DNA from: a virus
Virus record (IMG/VR): IMGVR_UViG_3300020566_000009
Span: 1-39,545 of that record
Strand: one strand, 5' to 3'
Length of the DNA: 39,545 nucleotides
The notes beneath the pieces were generated by a model. It was not told the DNA's origin and did no database searches. It saw nothing but the letters and a program-made list of their open reading frames with translations. Of this stretch, positions 6,988 through 14,476 are shown piece by piece (positions within the stretch are counted from its first letter, which is position 1; each line of letters begins with the position of its first letter). The position numbers and the translations under genes were made by a program.

Positions 6988-7821
6988 ATGGCAAAACAAA
7001 AGCAACGTGCTCCTCAAAAGAGTACTAAAACAAGTGCAGCTGCAGCACCTGCTCGTAGCACAGCTCCAAAGAATGTGCGTACTGCTACTGCAAGTCGTAC
7101 TCCCAACAAAGCATCCACTCGTGCTGCCAACCGAGTTGCTCAAGCAGCTAACTCTTGGCAATCCAATGACATTCTGAAGTATGCCAGCGGTCGTGATCGA
7201 AATGCTGACTACAACAATCTGCTGACCAGTCAGAACAAGATGGGTGCCTTTGATGGTGCTGCATGGGGGCGTGCACAAACTGCTGGTTATTCTGATCAAC
7301 AGATACGTGATGCACTTGAGGGCTTCCGTGGTTCCAAAGACTATGGAAACAGCAGTCTGATGATTGGTGTCCGTCCGATGGCAGTGTTGGATAACTGGCA
7401 GAACGATAACCCTGAGTCATATCGTGCATACACGCAGGGACCTAATGCACAGTTCTCCACACCTGGACGTGTCATGTTCAACCCTGCTGGAGAGAGTAAC
7501 ATTGGCTTAGGTCGTGGAGGTCTGCAAGATCGTGGTGTTACTTGGTACTCAACTCAAGGCAACCAAGATAATGACTTATCGAACAGTCCCTACACGCCGG
7601 ACGTTGCACGTAACATCTTGGAGAATGGGTACTACGCACAAACTCCCCAAGGTGTGGATCGCATCATGCAGGGAGAATCAGCTGTACCTACACGTTGGAC
7701 AAACAATGGACAAGACCCAACTAAGAAGCTTGGTTCTCAAGGGTATGATCAATTCACATCTCCGTGGATGAGTGCATTCAATACCAACATGGGTTACAAA
7801 GGATCCTGGCTTAACGTCTGA
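6988..7821 (+). CDS. Hypothetical protein, probably virion-associated (277 aa)
   Basis: Unrecognised. The first about 60 residues are basic and low in complexity (Lys, Arg, Ala, Thr, Ser), beginning MAKQKQRAPQKSTKTSAAAA. The rest is Gly/Asn/Tyr/Trp-rich with no Cys and is likely folded (GFRGSKDYGNSSLMIGVRPM). It is the first gene after RNR and starts the head-gene cluster, so a structural or assembly role is plausible. A 28-base gap precedes it, holding a small inverted repeat (ATTCC/GGAAT around 6969-6985) and two GCTTAGG copies. It overlaps the next ORF by one base. Confidence 0.8.
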   Translation: MAKQKQRAPQKSTKTSAAAAPARSTAPKNVRTATASRTPNKASTRAANRVAQAANSWQSNDILKYASGRDRNADYNNLLTSQNKMGAFDGAAWGRAQTAGYSDQQIRDALEGFRGSKDYGNSSLMIGVRPMAVLDNWQNDNPESYRAYTQGPNAQFSTPGRVMFNPAGESNIGLGRGGLQDRGVTWYSTQGNQDNDLSNSPYTPDVARNILENGYYAQTPQGVDRIMQGESAVPTRWTNNGQDPTKKLGSQGYDQFTSPWMSAFNTNMGYKGSWLNV

Positions 7822-8006
7822 TGATCATTGAAACCAAAGAGCTTGGGTTGAATCTTGGGTTGACAACTGAGAAGTTGTTGGAGGAGTTGGAGGAAAACTT
7901 TCCTGAGTTTCTCCCTCACCCCATTGATCCAATCAATATGGTGATGTACAAAAGTGGCCAACGCTCAGTAATTGAGTGGATTAAAACACGTATTGAAGAT
8001 GGCTAA
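7821..8006 (+). CDS. Hypothetical acidic protein (61 aa)
   Basis: A 61-aa ORF starting at ATG 7821, overlapping the preceding stop (TGATGA). It has Leu/Glu-rich helices (TTEKLLEELEENFPEFLPH) and a second helix (SGQRSVIEWIKTRIEDG). No family is recognised. The stop overlaps the start of the next gene by 8 bases. Placement between two virion-like genes suggests a head-assembly accessory. Confidence 0.75.
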   Translation: MIIETKELGLNLGLTTEKLLEELEENFPEFLPHPIDPINMVMYKSGQRSVIEWIKTRIEDG

Positions 8007-8697
8007 AAAGAAACAAGAACAACGTCAGCAAGAACAACGGCAACAAGTAACACAACTGATTGGCCAAGCAGCGCAGAACGGTAATCTTGGTCGTAAAGAG
8101 TTTGAGCGCATCATCGATGCCGGTGGCAATGCTAACCGCGTTTTAGAACGTGCAGTTGCTAACAAAGGCCTGACGATTAACTCTGGTGTTGTCAATCAGT
8201 ACAACAAAGGCGCATACTTTTCGCCAAACGATTATTATAAGTATAGCGCTTTTAATCAGCCTGTCAACCCGATCATCAATCAGATCAAATCTGCAGGGAA
8301 GCTTGACCCTAAGAGCACTCTCTTTATTGGCAGCAAAGGTTCAACCGCTACTGTCCTCCCCAGAGGATATGGTGGTCCAACTGCGAAACCCACCGCACAA
8401 GCACCTGTTGATACTGGTTTAGATACCACTGATACTGGCACCGGTGATTACAGCGGTGAAACTGGTGGTGACTTTGGTGGTGACTACGGTGGGGATATGG
8501 GAGGAGACGTGGGTACTCCTGCTGCTGATACCACTTCTCAACTTGATGGTAATGGTCTCCCTGGTGGTGGTGCTGGTATTGACAGTGCTGCCGGCCTCAA
8601 ATCTAAAAAGTCAAGTCGTCGTCAACTGGGTCTCTCTACAAAGGGAACGAAACAGTTGAACCGAAGCATGATGATCTCTAATCTTAACTTCGCATAA
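7999..8697 (+). CDS. Hypothetical structural protein with Gly-Asp repeat (232 aa)
   Basis: Start ATG 7999 (MAKKKQEQRQQEQRQQVTQL) gives a strongly basic/Gln coiled-coil-like N-terminus with two EQRQQ units. A folded middle follows (NPIINQIKSAGKLDPKSTLF). A flexible acidic segment rich in Thr, Gly and Asp then spans about residues 135-180, with repeats of the type GGDFGGDYGGDMGGD. The end is basic (KSKKSSRRQLGL). The stop overlaps the portal start (TAATG). It resembles flexible virion or linker proteins, but no function can be assigned. Confidence 0.78.
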   Translation: MAKKKQEQRQQEQRQQVTQLIGQAAQNGNLGRKEFERIIDAGGNANRVLERAVANKGLTINSGVVNQYNKGAYFSPNDYYKYSAFNQPVNPIINQIKSAGKLDPKSTLFIGSKGSTATVLPRGYGGPTAKPTAQAPVDTGLDTTDTGTGDYSGETGGDFGGDYGGDMGGDVGTPAADTTSQLDGNGLPGGGAGIDSAAGLKSKKSSRRQLGLSTKGTKQLNRSMMISNLNFA

Positions 8698-10310
8698 TGT
8701 CAGCCAAAACACGGTATGACTATTTAGCAAGTGATCGTTCCCAATTTCTAAACGTAGCAAGACAAGCAGCAGACCTGACACTGCCTTACCTCAATCGAGG
8801 TGAAGAGGAGTTTGTGAAAGGTGCACGTCATCTCCCTACACCGTGGCAAAGCGTTGGTGCAAAGGGGGTGGTCACTCTGGCATCTAAGTTGATGCTGGCT
8901 CTACTGCCTCCTCAAACCAGCTTCTTTAAGCTGCAAGTAGATGACACTGCACTTGGCACTGATTTCCCACCAGAAGTCAGGTCTGAGCTTGACCTGTCCT
9001 TTGCCAAGATTGAACGTACTATTCTTGAATCAATTGCTGCTTCTAGTGATCGTGTCGTTGTACACCAAGCACTGAAGCATTTGGTTGTTGCAGGTAATGC
9101 GTTGATCTTTATGGGTAAGGATCAGCTCAAGCTGTATCCGCTTAATCGCTATGTTGTAGAAAGAGATGGCAACGGCAATGTGCTTGAAATAGTCACCAAA
9201 GAACGCATCTCCAAGAAGCTTCTGATGAAAGTTCTTCCTCAAGCAATGCCTAATAGCGTTGCAGGTACTGAGGCTGAACGTAATGATGAAGCAGACATCT
9301 ACACCCATATCCGCCGTGACAACAATAGGTTTGTCTGGCATCAGGAATACGAAGACAAGATCATTCCTGGTTCAATGGGTAAGGCTCCGATTGAAGCTAA
9401 CCCCTGGCTTGTCCTTCGCTTCAACACAGTTGATGGGGAGGTGTACGGACGGGGAAGAGTCGAAGAGTTTATCGGTGATCTCCGTTCCCTTGAAGCACTC
9501 TCTCAGGCCCTCGTAGAAGGCTCTGCAGCAGCCGCTAAAGTTGTCTTCGTAGTGTCACCCTCAAGCACCACTAAACCGGCCACCCTGGCGGCTGCAGGTA
9601 ACGGTGCTATCGTTCAAGGGCGACCCGATGATATTGGCGTCATTCAAGTCGGCAAAACTGCTGACTTTAGAACCGCCTATGAAATGATGCAATCACTGGA
9701 ACGGCGTCTTAGTGAAGCCTTCCTGATTCTTTCTGTTCGTCAATCTGAACGCACTACTGCTGAAGAAGTGCGGATGACTCAGATGGAACTAGAGCAACAG
9801 CTTGGTGGTCTCTTCTCTTTGCTGACTACTGAGTTCTTGGTTCCTTACCTGAACCGTAAACTTAATGTATTCCAGAAGACTGGTCAAATTCCTCGTCTTC
9901 CAAAGGATATTGTAAAGCCAACGATTGTTGCTGGTGTCAATGCATTGGGGCGTGGTCAGGATCGTGAAAGCCTTGCTGCTTTCATGACGACCATTGCTCA
10001 GACAATGGGGCCTGAGGCAATTGCTAAATACATCAACAGTATTGAGGTAGTCAAGCGTCTTGCTGCTGCACAAGGTATTGATGTTCTTAACCTTGTGAAA
10101 ACAGAACAGCAGATGCAAGGCGAGATGCAACGCAACATGGCGATGCAGAAGGATATGGCAATTACTCAGCAGATTGGTCAGCTGGCTAAAACACCAATCC
10201 TTGACCCAAGTAAAAACCCTCAAGCAATGGAGATGATTAATGGACAAAGCAGTACCCAGTCGCCCGACGCGATCCAAGAACAAGCCAGTGCCGCCTCCGC
10301 TGTCATCTGA
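8697..10310 (+). CDS. Portal protein (head-tail connector, T7 gp8-like)
   Basis: The dodecameric portal forms the DNA entry channel at one capsid vertex. The 537-aa length matches T7 gp8 (536 aa). Typical gp8-family segments are visible: TRYDYLASDRSQFLNVARQA at the N-terminus, HLPTPWQSVGAKGVVTLASK, LMLALLPPQTSFFKL, the YGRGRVEEFIGDLRSLEALS region, and SERTTAEEVRMTQMELEQQL. The C-terminus is Gln/Met-rich and helical. Start ATG 8697 overlaps the previous stop. A small ORF in another frame begins within the last 71 bases. Confidence 0.95.
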   Translation: MSAKTRYDYLASDRSQFLNVARQAADLTLPYLNRGEEEFVKGARHLPTPWQSVGAKGVVTLASKLMLALLPPQTSFFKLQVDDTALGTDFPPEVRSELDLSFAKIERTILESIAASSDRVVVHQALKHLVVAGNALIFMGKDQLKLYPLNRYVVERDGNGNVLEIVTKERISKKLLMKVLPQAMPNSVAGTEAERNDEADIYTHIRRDNNRFVWHQEYEDKIIPGSMGKAPIEANPWLVLRFNTVDGEVYGRGRVEEFIGDLRSLEALSQALVEGSAAAAKVVFVVSPSSTTKPATLAAAGNGAIVQGRPDDIGVIQVGKTADFRTAYEMMQSLERRLSEAFLILSVRQSERTTAEEVRMTQMELEQQLGGLFSLLTTEFLVPYLNRKLNVFQKTGQIPRLPKDIVKPTIVAGVNALGRGQDRESLAAFMTTIAQTMGPEAIAKYINSIEVVKRLAAAQGIDVLNLVKTEQQMQGEMQRNMAMQKDMAITQQIGQLAKTPILDPSKNPQAMEMINGQSSTQSPDAIQEQASAASAVI

Positions 10311-10458
10311 AGACAAAGCGTTCTTCGATGATTCTGGCAACAAATATGCACCCAGAACCAAGATTGGTAAGCCGACCATTGGCGTGCCTAACCGTATTGA
10401 ACGTGTTGGTTTGGGAAACCTTAAAGTAATCACCACTAATGGCTACACTGACAGTTGA
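10240..10458 (+). CDS. Small protein bridging portal and scaffold genes (72 aa)
   Basis: ATG 10240 lies inside the portal 3' end, and the stop at 10458 lies 20 bases into the scaffold gene. Only about 130 bases are free of overlap, and no other gene fills them. The sequence is Pro/Arg/Lys-rich at the start (MDKAVPSRPTRSKNKPVPPP) and then NRIERVGLGNLKVITTNGY. No domain is recognised. T7 has small genes in this neighbourhood, so a conserved connector accessory is possible. Confidence 0.6.
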   Translation: MDKAVPSRPTRSKNKPVPPPLSSEDKAFFDDSGNKYAPRTKIGKPTIGVPNRIERVGLGNLKVITTNGYTDS

Positions 10459-11209
10459 TACCACTGAGTATCAAGAAGGAGATTTTTCCCAAGATGAGCT
10501 CGATTCGCTTCGTGTAGGCGAGGCTCTGCATCAAGAGGAGCAGCAGCTGCTTGCTGGTAAGTTCCGCGATGCAGAAGATCTGGAACAGGCATACATTGAA
10601 CTGCAGCGTAAGCTTGGTAATCCAGAAGACCGTGAACCTCAACAAGAGGTCGAGCTGCAGGAAGAAGAACCTGATGAGCAACAAGAACCAGTTGATCTGA
10701 ATTTCCTTGAACGCTTGTGGCTTGAATCACAAGATGACTATAGCGAGGAAACTCTTGAAGCTCTGCAGAACATGGATCCTGCAGACCTGGCACAGATGTA
10801 TCTCGAATACCGTGCTCAGGCTGAGGAAGCATCTCAAGTAGCTCCCCTCTCTGAGGATGATGTTGGTCAACTCAAGGCTGTTGTTGGTGGTGATGAAAAC
10901 TACACAGCAATGATGAGCTGGGCTTCCGAAGCTCTCAGTGATCAAGAGATCAGCATGTATGACACTGTCATGGAACGTGGTGATCCTCTTGCATGCTTCT
11001 TTGCCGTGCAGGCTCTGAAGTCAAGGTTCTTGGATGCTAACGGTTATGACGGTCAACTACTTCAAGGAACTGCTCCTAGCAGTAGCCAAGATGTATTCCG
11101 TAGTCAAGCCGAACTTGTTCGCGCGATGAGTGATCCTCGCTACGACAATGACCCTGCATATCGCATGGATATTGCCGACAAACTGGAACGTTCAAACATC
11201 CAGTTCTGA
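10439..11209 (+). CDS. Capsid assembly scaffold protein (T7 gp9-like)
   Basis: Position between portal and capsid, the very acidic composition (many Glu, Asp, Gln), 256-aa length and predicted helix-rich content all fit the gp9-type scaffold that shapes the prohead and leaves before DNA packaging. A Gln/Glu-rich stretch (about residues 60-85, EPQQEVELQEEEPDEQQEPV) is followed by helices (EALQNMDPADLAQMYLEYRA). The C-terminus contains SDPRYDNDPAYRMDIADKLE, a motif commonly seen in phage scaffold C-termini that contact capsid. Start ATG 10439. Confidence 0.85.
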   Translation: MATLTVDTTEYQEGDFSQDELDSLRVGEALHQEEQQLLAGKFRDAEDLEQAYIELQRKLGNPEDREPQQEVELQEEEPDEQQEPVDLNFLERLWLESQDDYSEETLEALQNMDPADLAQMYLEYRAQAEEASQVAPLSEDDVGQLKAVVGGDENYTAMMSWASEALSDQEISMYDTVMERGDPLACFFAVQALKSRFLDANGYDGQLLQGTAPSSSQDVFRSQAELVRAMSDPRYDNDPAYRMDIADKLERSNIQF

Positions 11210-11258
11210 TTAAGTAGTTGGAAGAGTAAGCAATATAAAAGTCCTTTGCAACGAACTC

Positions 11259-11564
11259 ATGCTTACTCTGACACTAACACTTGCTTCTCTTGCATCGTGG
11301 TATGGTCATCCATGTCACGGCAATCGCACCGCCTCTGGTGAGATCTTTAATATGCATTCCATGACTGCAGCACATCGTACTCTTCCATTTGGAACAAAGG
11401 TACGTGTCTGCAATACCTCAAATAAACGGTGCGTCAATGTCCGTATCAATGATCGTGGACCTTTTGTTCATAATCGTGATATTGACCTTAGTCGTGCTGC
11501 TGCTGAGGTGATTGGTTTGAGAAGTGCGGGTGTGGGTCAAGTCACTATTCACCGAATTAATTGA
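11259..11564 (+). CDS. RlpA-like double-psi beta-barrel protein
   Basis: RlpA-type domains are septal-ring lytic transglycosylases or related wall-binding barrels. The 101-aa protein contains nearly the whole domain: [20 protein letters not shown], then [27 protein letters not shown] (the NDRGPF motif with the catalytic-type Asp), and [14 protein letters not shown]. The Leu/Thr-rich N-terminus ([12 protein letters not shown]) could be a short signal peptide. It lies in the capsid operon rather than the lysis cassette, so it may be packaged or act on the wall from outside; this is inference. The 49-base gap before it holds an AT-rich AATATAAAAG stretch. Confidence 0.85.
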   Translation: MLTLTLTLASLASWYGHPCHGNRTASGEIFNMHSMTAAHRTLPFGTKVRVCNTSNKRCVNVRINDRGPFVHNRDIDLSRAAAEVIGLRSAGVGQVTIHRIN

Positions 11565-11565
11565 C

Positions 11566-11739
11566 ATGGCAAAAGCAAATCCCTTTGATCCGAAGGTATC
11601 TTCGGTGACTGTGCAGTATGTAACCCCTACTGCAAACAGCCAGGCATTCATTAGTGCCTACGGCGAAGCCAACCAAACCCTGACTGAACTGAGCCCGAAA
11701 GGTGTCAAGGTTCAAGCCGGTGGTGCTGCCTGGACCTGA
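11566..11739 (+). CDS. Small protein of unknown function (57 aa)
   Basis: ATG 11566 follows the RlpA-like stop by one base. The protein starts MAKANPFDPKVSSVTVQYVT and ends VKVQAGGAAWT. It has alternating hydrophobic residues suggesting beta strands and no charged C-terminus. The reading frame extends upstream into the rlpA-like gene, but ATG 11566 is the natural start. It is likely a minor virion or decoration protein by position only. Confidence 0.7.
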   Translation: MAKANPFDPKVSSVTVQYVTPTANSQAFISAYGEANQTLTELSPKGVKVQAGGAAWT

Positions 11740-11741
11740 TC

Positions 11742-11789
11742 ATGAAAGGTAAAGGCGGTAAGGGTGGCGGCGGCAAGAAAGGCTGCTGA
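11742..11789 (+). CDS. Tiny Lys/Gly peptide (15 aa)
   Basis: ATG 11742 to TGA 11787-11789 reads MKGKGGKGGGGKKGC, two bases after the preceding stop and coupled to the next gene by a TGATG overlap. The composition is only Lys and Gly apart from Met and a terminal Cys. It may be a real micropeptide or only a coupling leader for the 11789 gene. Too short to judge without comparative data. Confidence 0.4.
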   Translation: MKGKGGKGGGGKKGC

Positions 11790-11932
11790 TGAAACCCGGT
11801 CTATACGCCAACATCCACGCCAAACGTCTTCGCATCAAGAATGGTTCTGGTGAGAAGATGAGAAAGATTGGATCGAGTGGTGCGCCCACTGCGGCACAAT
11901 TTAAGAAAGCAGCAAAGACTGCTAAGAAATAG
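11789..11932 (+). CDS. Small basic protein (47 aa)
   Basis: ATG 11789 overlaps the stop of the Lys/Gly peptide. The 47-residue product begins MKPGLYANIHAKRLRIKNGS and ends in QFKKAAKTAKK. It is Lys/Arg/Ala-rich with no acidic patches. By composition it could bind nucleic acid. Small basic ORFs of this kind sit before the capsid gene in several cyanophages as far as I recall. It is the last gene before the structured leader. Confidence 0.65.
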   Translation: MKPGLYANIHAKRLRIKNGSGEKMRKIGSSGAPTAAQFKKAAKTAKK

Positions 11933-11985
11933 TTCCCGCTAACTCGGGCTGAAATCCACAGTAATGTGGTCACATGTGTGATAGA

Positions 11986-12030
11986 GGCCAGCCCTCTGTT
12001 ACGTCCTTATGAGGCGTATTACGGCTGGTC
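11986..12030 (+). other. Long two-part hairpin before the tRNA-like element
   Basis: GGCCAGCC (11986-11993) pairs with GGCTGGTC (12023-12030) with one G-U pair. Inside it, TACG(T)CCT (12000-12007) pairs with AGGCGTA (12012-12018) across a TATG loop with one bulged T. There is no T-run after it, so it is not a typical intrinsic terminator. Confidence 0.6.
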
Positions 12031-12035
12031 CATCT

Positions 12036-12106
12036 GCTTCCATAGTCTAGTGGTCAGGACATAGGCGACATGCCGAATAGTTCGGGTTCGATTCCCGATG
12101 GAAGAA
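12036..12106 (+). tRNA. tRNA-like element with shortened anticodon loop (degenerate tRNA or mimic)
   Basis: The fold has an acceptor stem GCTTCCA/TGGAAGA with a mismatch at the first pair, and a D-arm GTCT-AGTGGTCA-GGAC. The anticodon-like stem TAGGC/GCCGA has one A-G mismatch and a GACAT loop of only 5 bases. The variable loop is ATAGT, and the T-arm TCGGG-TTCGATT-CCCGA is perfect. D and T arms match tRNA consensus closely (tRNA-Glu/Asp/Gln-like D arm). The 5-base loop has no usable anticodon with U33, and no CCA is encoded. No amino acid can be assigned. It is either a decayed tRNA gene or a tRNA-shaped RNA, perhaps an RNase P/Z processing signal between transcripts. Confidence 0.5.
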
Positions 12107-12202
12107 TTGACTATTGGCCTCCTACGGGAGACAACCTTTAGTCATGACAGTCGGAGAGACGACAACAAAACAACCTTTAATGAACACATGTTTATTCATG
12201 TG

Positions 12203-12220
12203 ATTCTCTAAGCGCTTAGA
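12203..12220. repeat. Perfect 18-bp palindrome upstream of the capsid start
   Basis: TCTCTAAGCGCTTAGAGA is a perfect inverted repeat 33 bases before the capsid GTG, immediately after another hairpin (CACATG/CATGTG, 12184-12201). It could be an mRNA-stabilising stem or a protein binding site. Confidence 0.6.
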
Positions 12221-12252
12221 GAGAACGAACACAAACTTCTCTCTTTACTATT

Positions 12253-13272
12253 GTGGCTAACACTCTTGTTACTCCTGTAGGTCGCGTAAATAATGCGTCG
12301 GCCACTCCTCTTGCTCTTGGTACTGCTTACGATACCAAGTATGCAACTTATCTGAAACTGTTCTCTGGCGAGATGTTCAAGGCGTATGAAAGCGCCACTA
12401 TCGCCAAAGGCACTGTGCAGAGCCGTACCCTGAAGAATGGTAAGGCTATGCAGTTCATCTTCACCGGTCGCATGGAGGCTTCGTACCACGAGCCCGGCAC
12501 CCCGATCCTGGGTTCTGGTGATCCCCCGGTGGCTGAGAAGACCATCGTTTGTGACGATCTGCTGATCAGCTCGGCATTCGTCTACGACCTGGATGAGACT
12601 CTCGCCCACTACAGCCTGCGTTCGGAGATCGCCGCTAAGATCGGCCACGCTCTGGCTGAGGCTTACGACAAGAAGATCTTCCGTCAGATCGCAAAGTCTG
12701 CTCGTGAAGCTCACCCGATTACTGCTGCTCCTGGCCCTGAGCCCGGCGGTAGCGTGATTCAACTGGGTGTGCAGAAAGAGTACGACGCTCAAGCTCTGGT
12801 GGATGCCTTCTTTGAAGCTGCTTCCATCATGGATGAGAAGAACCTGCCTAAGCAGGGTCGTATGGCTGTGCTCTCTCCTCGCCAGTACTACGCACTGGTG
12901 AGCCAGGTTGACAGCAACATCCTGAACCGTGACTTCGGCAACAACTCCGGTAGCCTGCAGTCCGGCGAAGGTCTCTATGAGATCGCTGGTATTCCCATCA
13001 AGCGCTCCAACAACCTACCCTTCCTGGCTGGTACTGTTGCTGCTGTGACCGGTGAGAATAACGATTACTCCGGTAACTTCAGCACCCACTGTGGTTTGAT
13101 CTACCACAAAGATGCCGCTGGTGTGGTTGAGGCCATTGGTCCTCAAGTACAAACCACTGGATCTGATGTTCGCACCATGTATCAAGGTGACATCATCGTG
13201 GGTCGTCTTGCCATGGGCTGTGGCACTCTGAATCCCGCTGCTGCTATTGAACTGCAGTCGGCTCGTTCCTGA
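12253..13272 (+). CDS. Major capsid protein (T7 gp10-like)
   Basis: The HK97-fold shell protein, 339 aa (T7 gp10A 345 aa). Typical segments are KYATYLKLFSGEMFKAYESA, the TGRMEASYHEPGTPILG region, KTIVCDDLLISSAFVYDLDE, YDKKIFRQIAKSA, GRMAVLSPRQYYAL, and a C-terminal IIVGRLAMGCGTLNPAAAIE. It is codon-biased compared with neighbours (more GC-ending codons), as expected for the most abundant protein. The start is GTG 12253 with no clear Shine-Dalgarno; the structured 320-base leader precedes it. It is followed by two small proteins and a terminator, so the unit is transcribed strongly and stopped. Confidence 0.95.
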   Translation: MANTLVTPVGRVNNASATPLALGTAYDTKYATYLKLFSGEMFKAYESATIAKGTVQSRTLKNGKAMQFIFTGRMEASYHEPGTPILGSGDPPVAEKTIVCDDLLISSAFVYDLDETLAHYSLRSEIAAKIGHALAEAYDKKIFRQIAKSAREAHPITAAPGPEPGGSVIQLGVQKEYDAQALVDAFFEAASIMDEKNLPKQGRMAVLSPRQYYALVSQVDSNILNRDFGNNSGSLQSGEGLYEIAGIPIKRSNNLPFLAGTVAAVTGENNDYSGNFSTHCGLIYHKDAAGVVEAIGPQVQTTGSDVRTMYQGDIIVGRLAMGCGTLNPAAAIELQSARS

Positions 13273-13286
13273 TAAGGAGAACGACA

Positions 13287-13616
13287 ATGGGATTCGCACC
13301 TGTTGACGGTGTAGGCGTCACCACAAGTGAAACTGCCTACATGCGTCCTCCTATTGAGCCTGGGCGCGAAGGTGGCACTGTTGCCAGCGTGACTCGTCTC
13401 ACTGCTGGCACTGGTCAAACTGCTGGCACTAAAGCCACTACTAATGACAACATCAACGGTAGTGGTTGTACTCTGACCACTACTGTCGCCTCTGGCGCTG
13501 TAACTGGACAGACCGTTGCTGCTGGTGGTGATGGTTATCGTGTTGGTGACGTGTTGAGCGTTGCTGGTACGACTAGTGCAACGTTCCGCGTTGATACTGT
13601 TAACTATACCAACTGA
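13287..13616 (+). CDS. Small Gly/Thr-rich protein following capsid (109 aa)
   Basis: Preceded by AAGGAGA 8 bases before ATG 13287, the clearest ribosome site in this region. The protein is rich in Gly, Thr, Val and Ala with almost no charged residues after position 30, and repeats of the type AGTGQTAGTKAT. The C-terminal half (VAAGGDGYRVGDVLSV) looks like a beta-structured domain. Position directly after the capsid gene suggests a decoration or head-fibre protein. No family is recognised with confidence. Confidence 0.78.
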   Translation: MGFAPVDGVGVTTSETAYMRPPIEPGREGGTVASVTRLTAGTGQTAGTKATTNDNINGSGCTLTTTVASGAVTGQTVAAGGDGYRVGDVLSVAGTTSATFRVDTVNYTN

Positions 13617-13627
13617 GGTAAAACATC

Positions 13628-13807
13628 ATGGCTGCTTCTGTAGCTGCTGGCAACAACGGTGCTTGCACCACTGATGCCGTTCGTATTTCTGTAGCCAAGA
13701 CTCGTTTTGGTTATGGCTCTGCTGTCGCTGACTCTGCTGTGGCTTCGACCACTAAGGGTCTGCGTACTGCATATCCTGGCGTTGAGTGCAACATCGCTAA
13801 CGTCTGA
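13628..13807 (+). CDS. Small virion-like protein (59 aa)
   Basis: ATG 13628 lies 11 bases after the previous stop, preceded by GAGGTAAA. The 59 residues begin MAASVAAGNNGACTTDAVRI and end GVECNIANV. It is Ala/Val/Thr-rich with codon use like the capsid gene, suggesting high expression. It ends just before the terminator. A capsid cement or decoration role is possible but unproven. Confidence 0.72.
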   Translation: MAASVAAGNNGACTTDAVRISVAKTRFGYGSAVADSAVASTTKGLRTAYPGVECNIANV

Positions 13808-13814
13808 TTAATCC

Positions 13815-13842
13815 GGGGATCCTTCGGGGTCCCCCCTTTTTT
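13815..13842 (+). terminator. Intrinsic terminator after the capsid operon
   Basis: GGGGATCC (13815-13822), a TTCG loop, then GGGTCCCC (13827-13834) forms an 8-bp stem with one T-G pair, followed by CC and six T (13837-13842). It lies 8 bases after the last head gene, at the place where T7 has its major terminator. Confidence 0.92.
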
Positions 13843-13867
13843 ATCCAAAGCTAATAACGCTATCGTT

Positions 13868-14476
13868 ATGCCGTTTCCAACCACTAACGCTCAGACCGAG
13901 CTTCAAGCTGTTAATGAAATTCTGGCGTCAGTTGGTCAGGCGCCTGTAACCACTCTTACTCAAACCAACCCGGACGTTGCGATTGCATACGACACCCTTC
14001 TACAGGTGTCACGGGAGGTGCAGGCGGAGGGATGGACATTTAACCGTGAATACGATTATCCCATCACTCCTGATACGAACAAGAACATTGTCATTCCCAA
14101 CAATATGATCCAAATGGATCTGACTCCTGAGTACAGGGACAAAGATGCTGTACGACGGAGTGGGAAGCTATATGACCGGACTAATCACACGTACCAGTGG
14201 GATGAGCCTGTTCGATGTGATGTGGTGTGGTTGTTTGATTGGGTAGACCTTCCTACACCAATCAAGGACTACATCGTGGCAAGAGCTGCTGTGTTGGTGT
14301 CTTCAAGGATTGTTGGTGACAACACCCAATACCAGATGCTCCAACAACGTGAAGCCTATACACGGGCTATGGCTCTTGAGTATGAATGCAATCAAGGTGA
14401 CTACACCTTCTTTGGTCATCCTCGTGGAGCCAATTACTACAACAGCTATGAACCCTTCAAGGCATTGTATCGCTGA
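13868..14476 (+). CDS. Tail tubular protein A (T7 gp11-like)
   Basis: A 202-aa adaptor ring protein between portal and tail nozzle. Family features are TELQAVNEILASVGQAPV at the N-terminus, SREVQAEGWTFNREYDYPIT, DVVWLFDWVDLPTPIKDYIV, and ARAAVLVSSRIVGD. T7 gp11 is 196 aa. The start at ATG 13868 follows the terminator by 25 bases, so a promoter must lie close upstream or transcription reads through. Its stop overlaps the next start (TGATGG). Confidence 0.93.
   Translation: MPFPTTNAQTELQAVNEILASVGQAPVTTLTQTNPDVAIAYDTLLQVSREVQAEGWTFNREYDYPITPDTNKNIVIPNNMIQMDLTPEYRDKDAVRRSGKLYDRTNHTYQWDEPVRCDVVWLFDWVDLPTPIKDYIVARAAVLVSSRIVGDNTQYQMLQQREAYTRAMALEYECNQGDYTFFGHPRGANYYNSYEPFKALYR

Larger units (their letters stand above)
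11933..12252 (+). other. Structured non-coding leader upstream of the capsid gene
   Basis: These 320 bases hold no convincing ORF but a chain of inverted repeats: CCCG/CGGG (11935-11948), CCACA/TGTGG (11956-11969), CACATGTG (11971-11978), a long hairpin (11986-12030), a tRNA-like fold (12036-12106), CTCC/GGAG (around 12119-12130), CACATG/CATGTG (12184-12201) and an 18-base perfect palindrome (12203-12220). A capsid promoter or an mRNA processing and stability region is likely, but no promoter motif is recognised. The region ends at a GTG start without an obvious Shine-Dalgarno sequence. Confidence 0.7.

Noticed and set aside
9789-10436. 215-aa minus-strand ORF across portal and the 10240 ORF
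   Set aside because: Antisense to the portal gene; composition is rich in Leu, Cys and His with no recognisable pattern, and no minus-strand gene is supported anywhere in the window.
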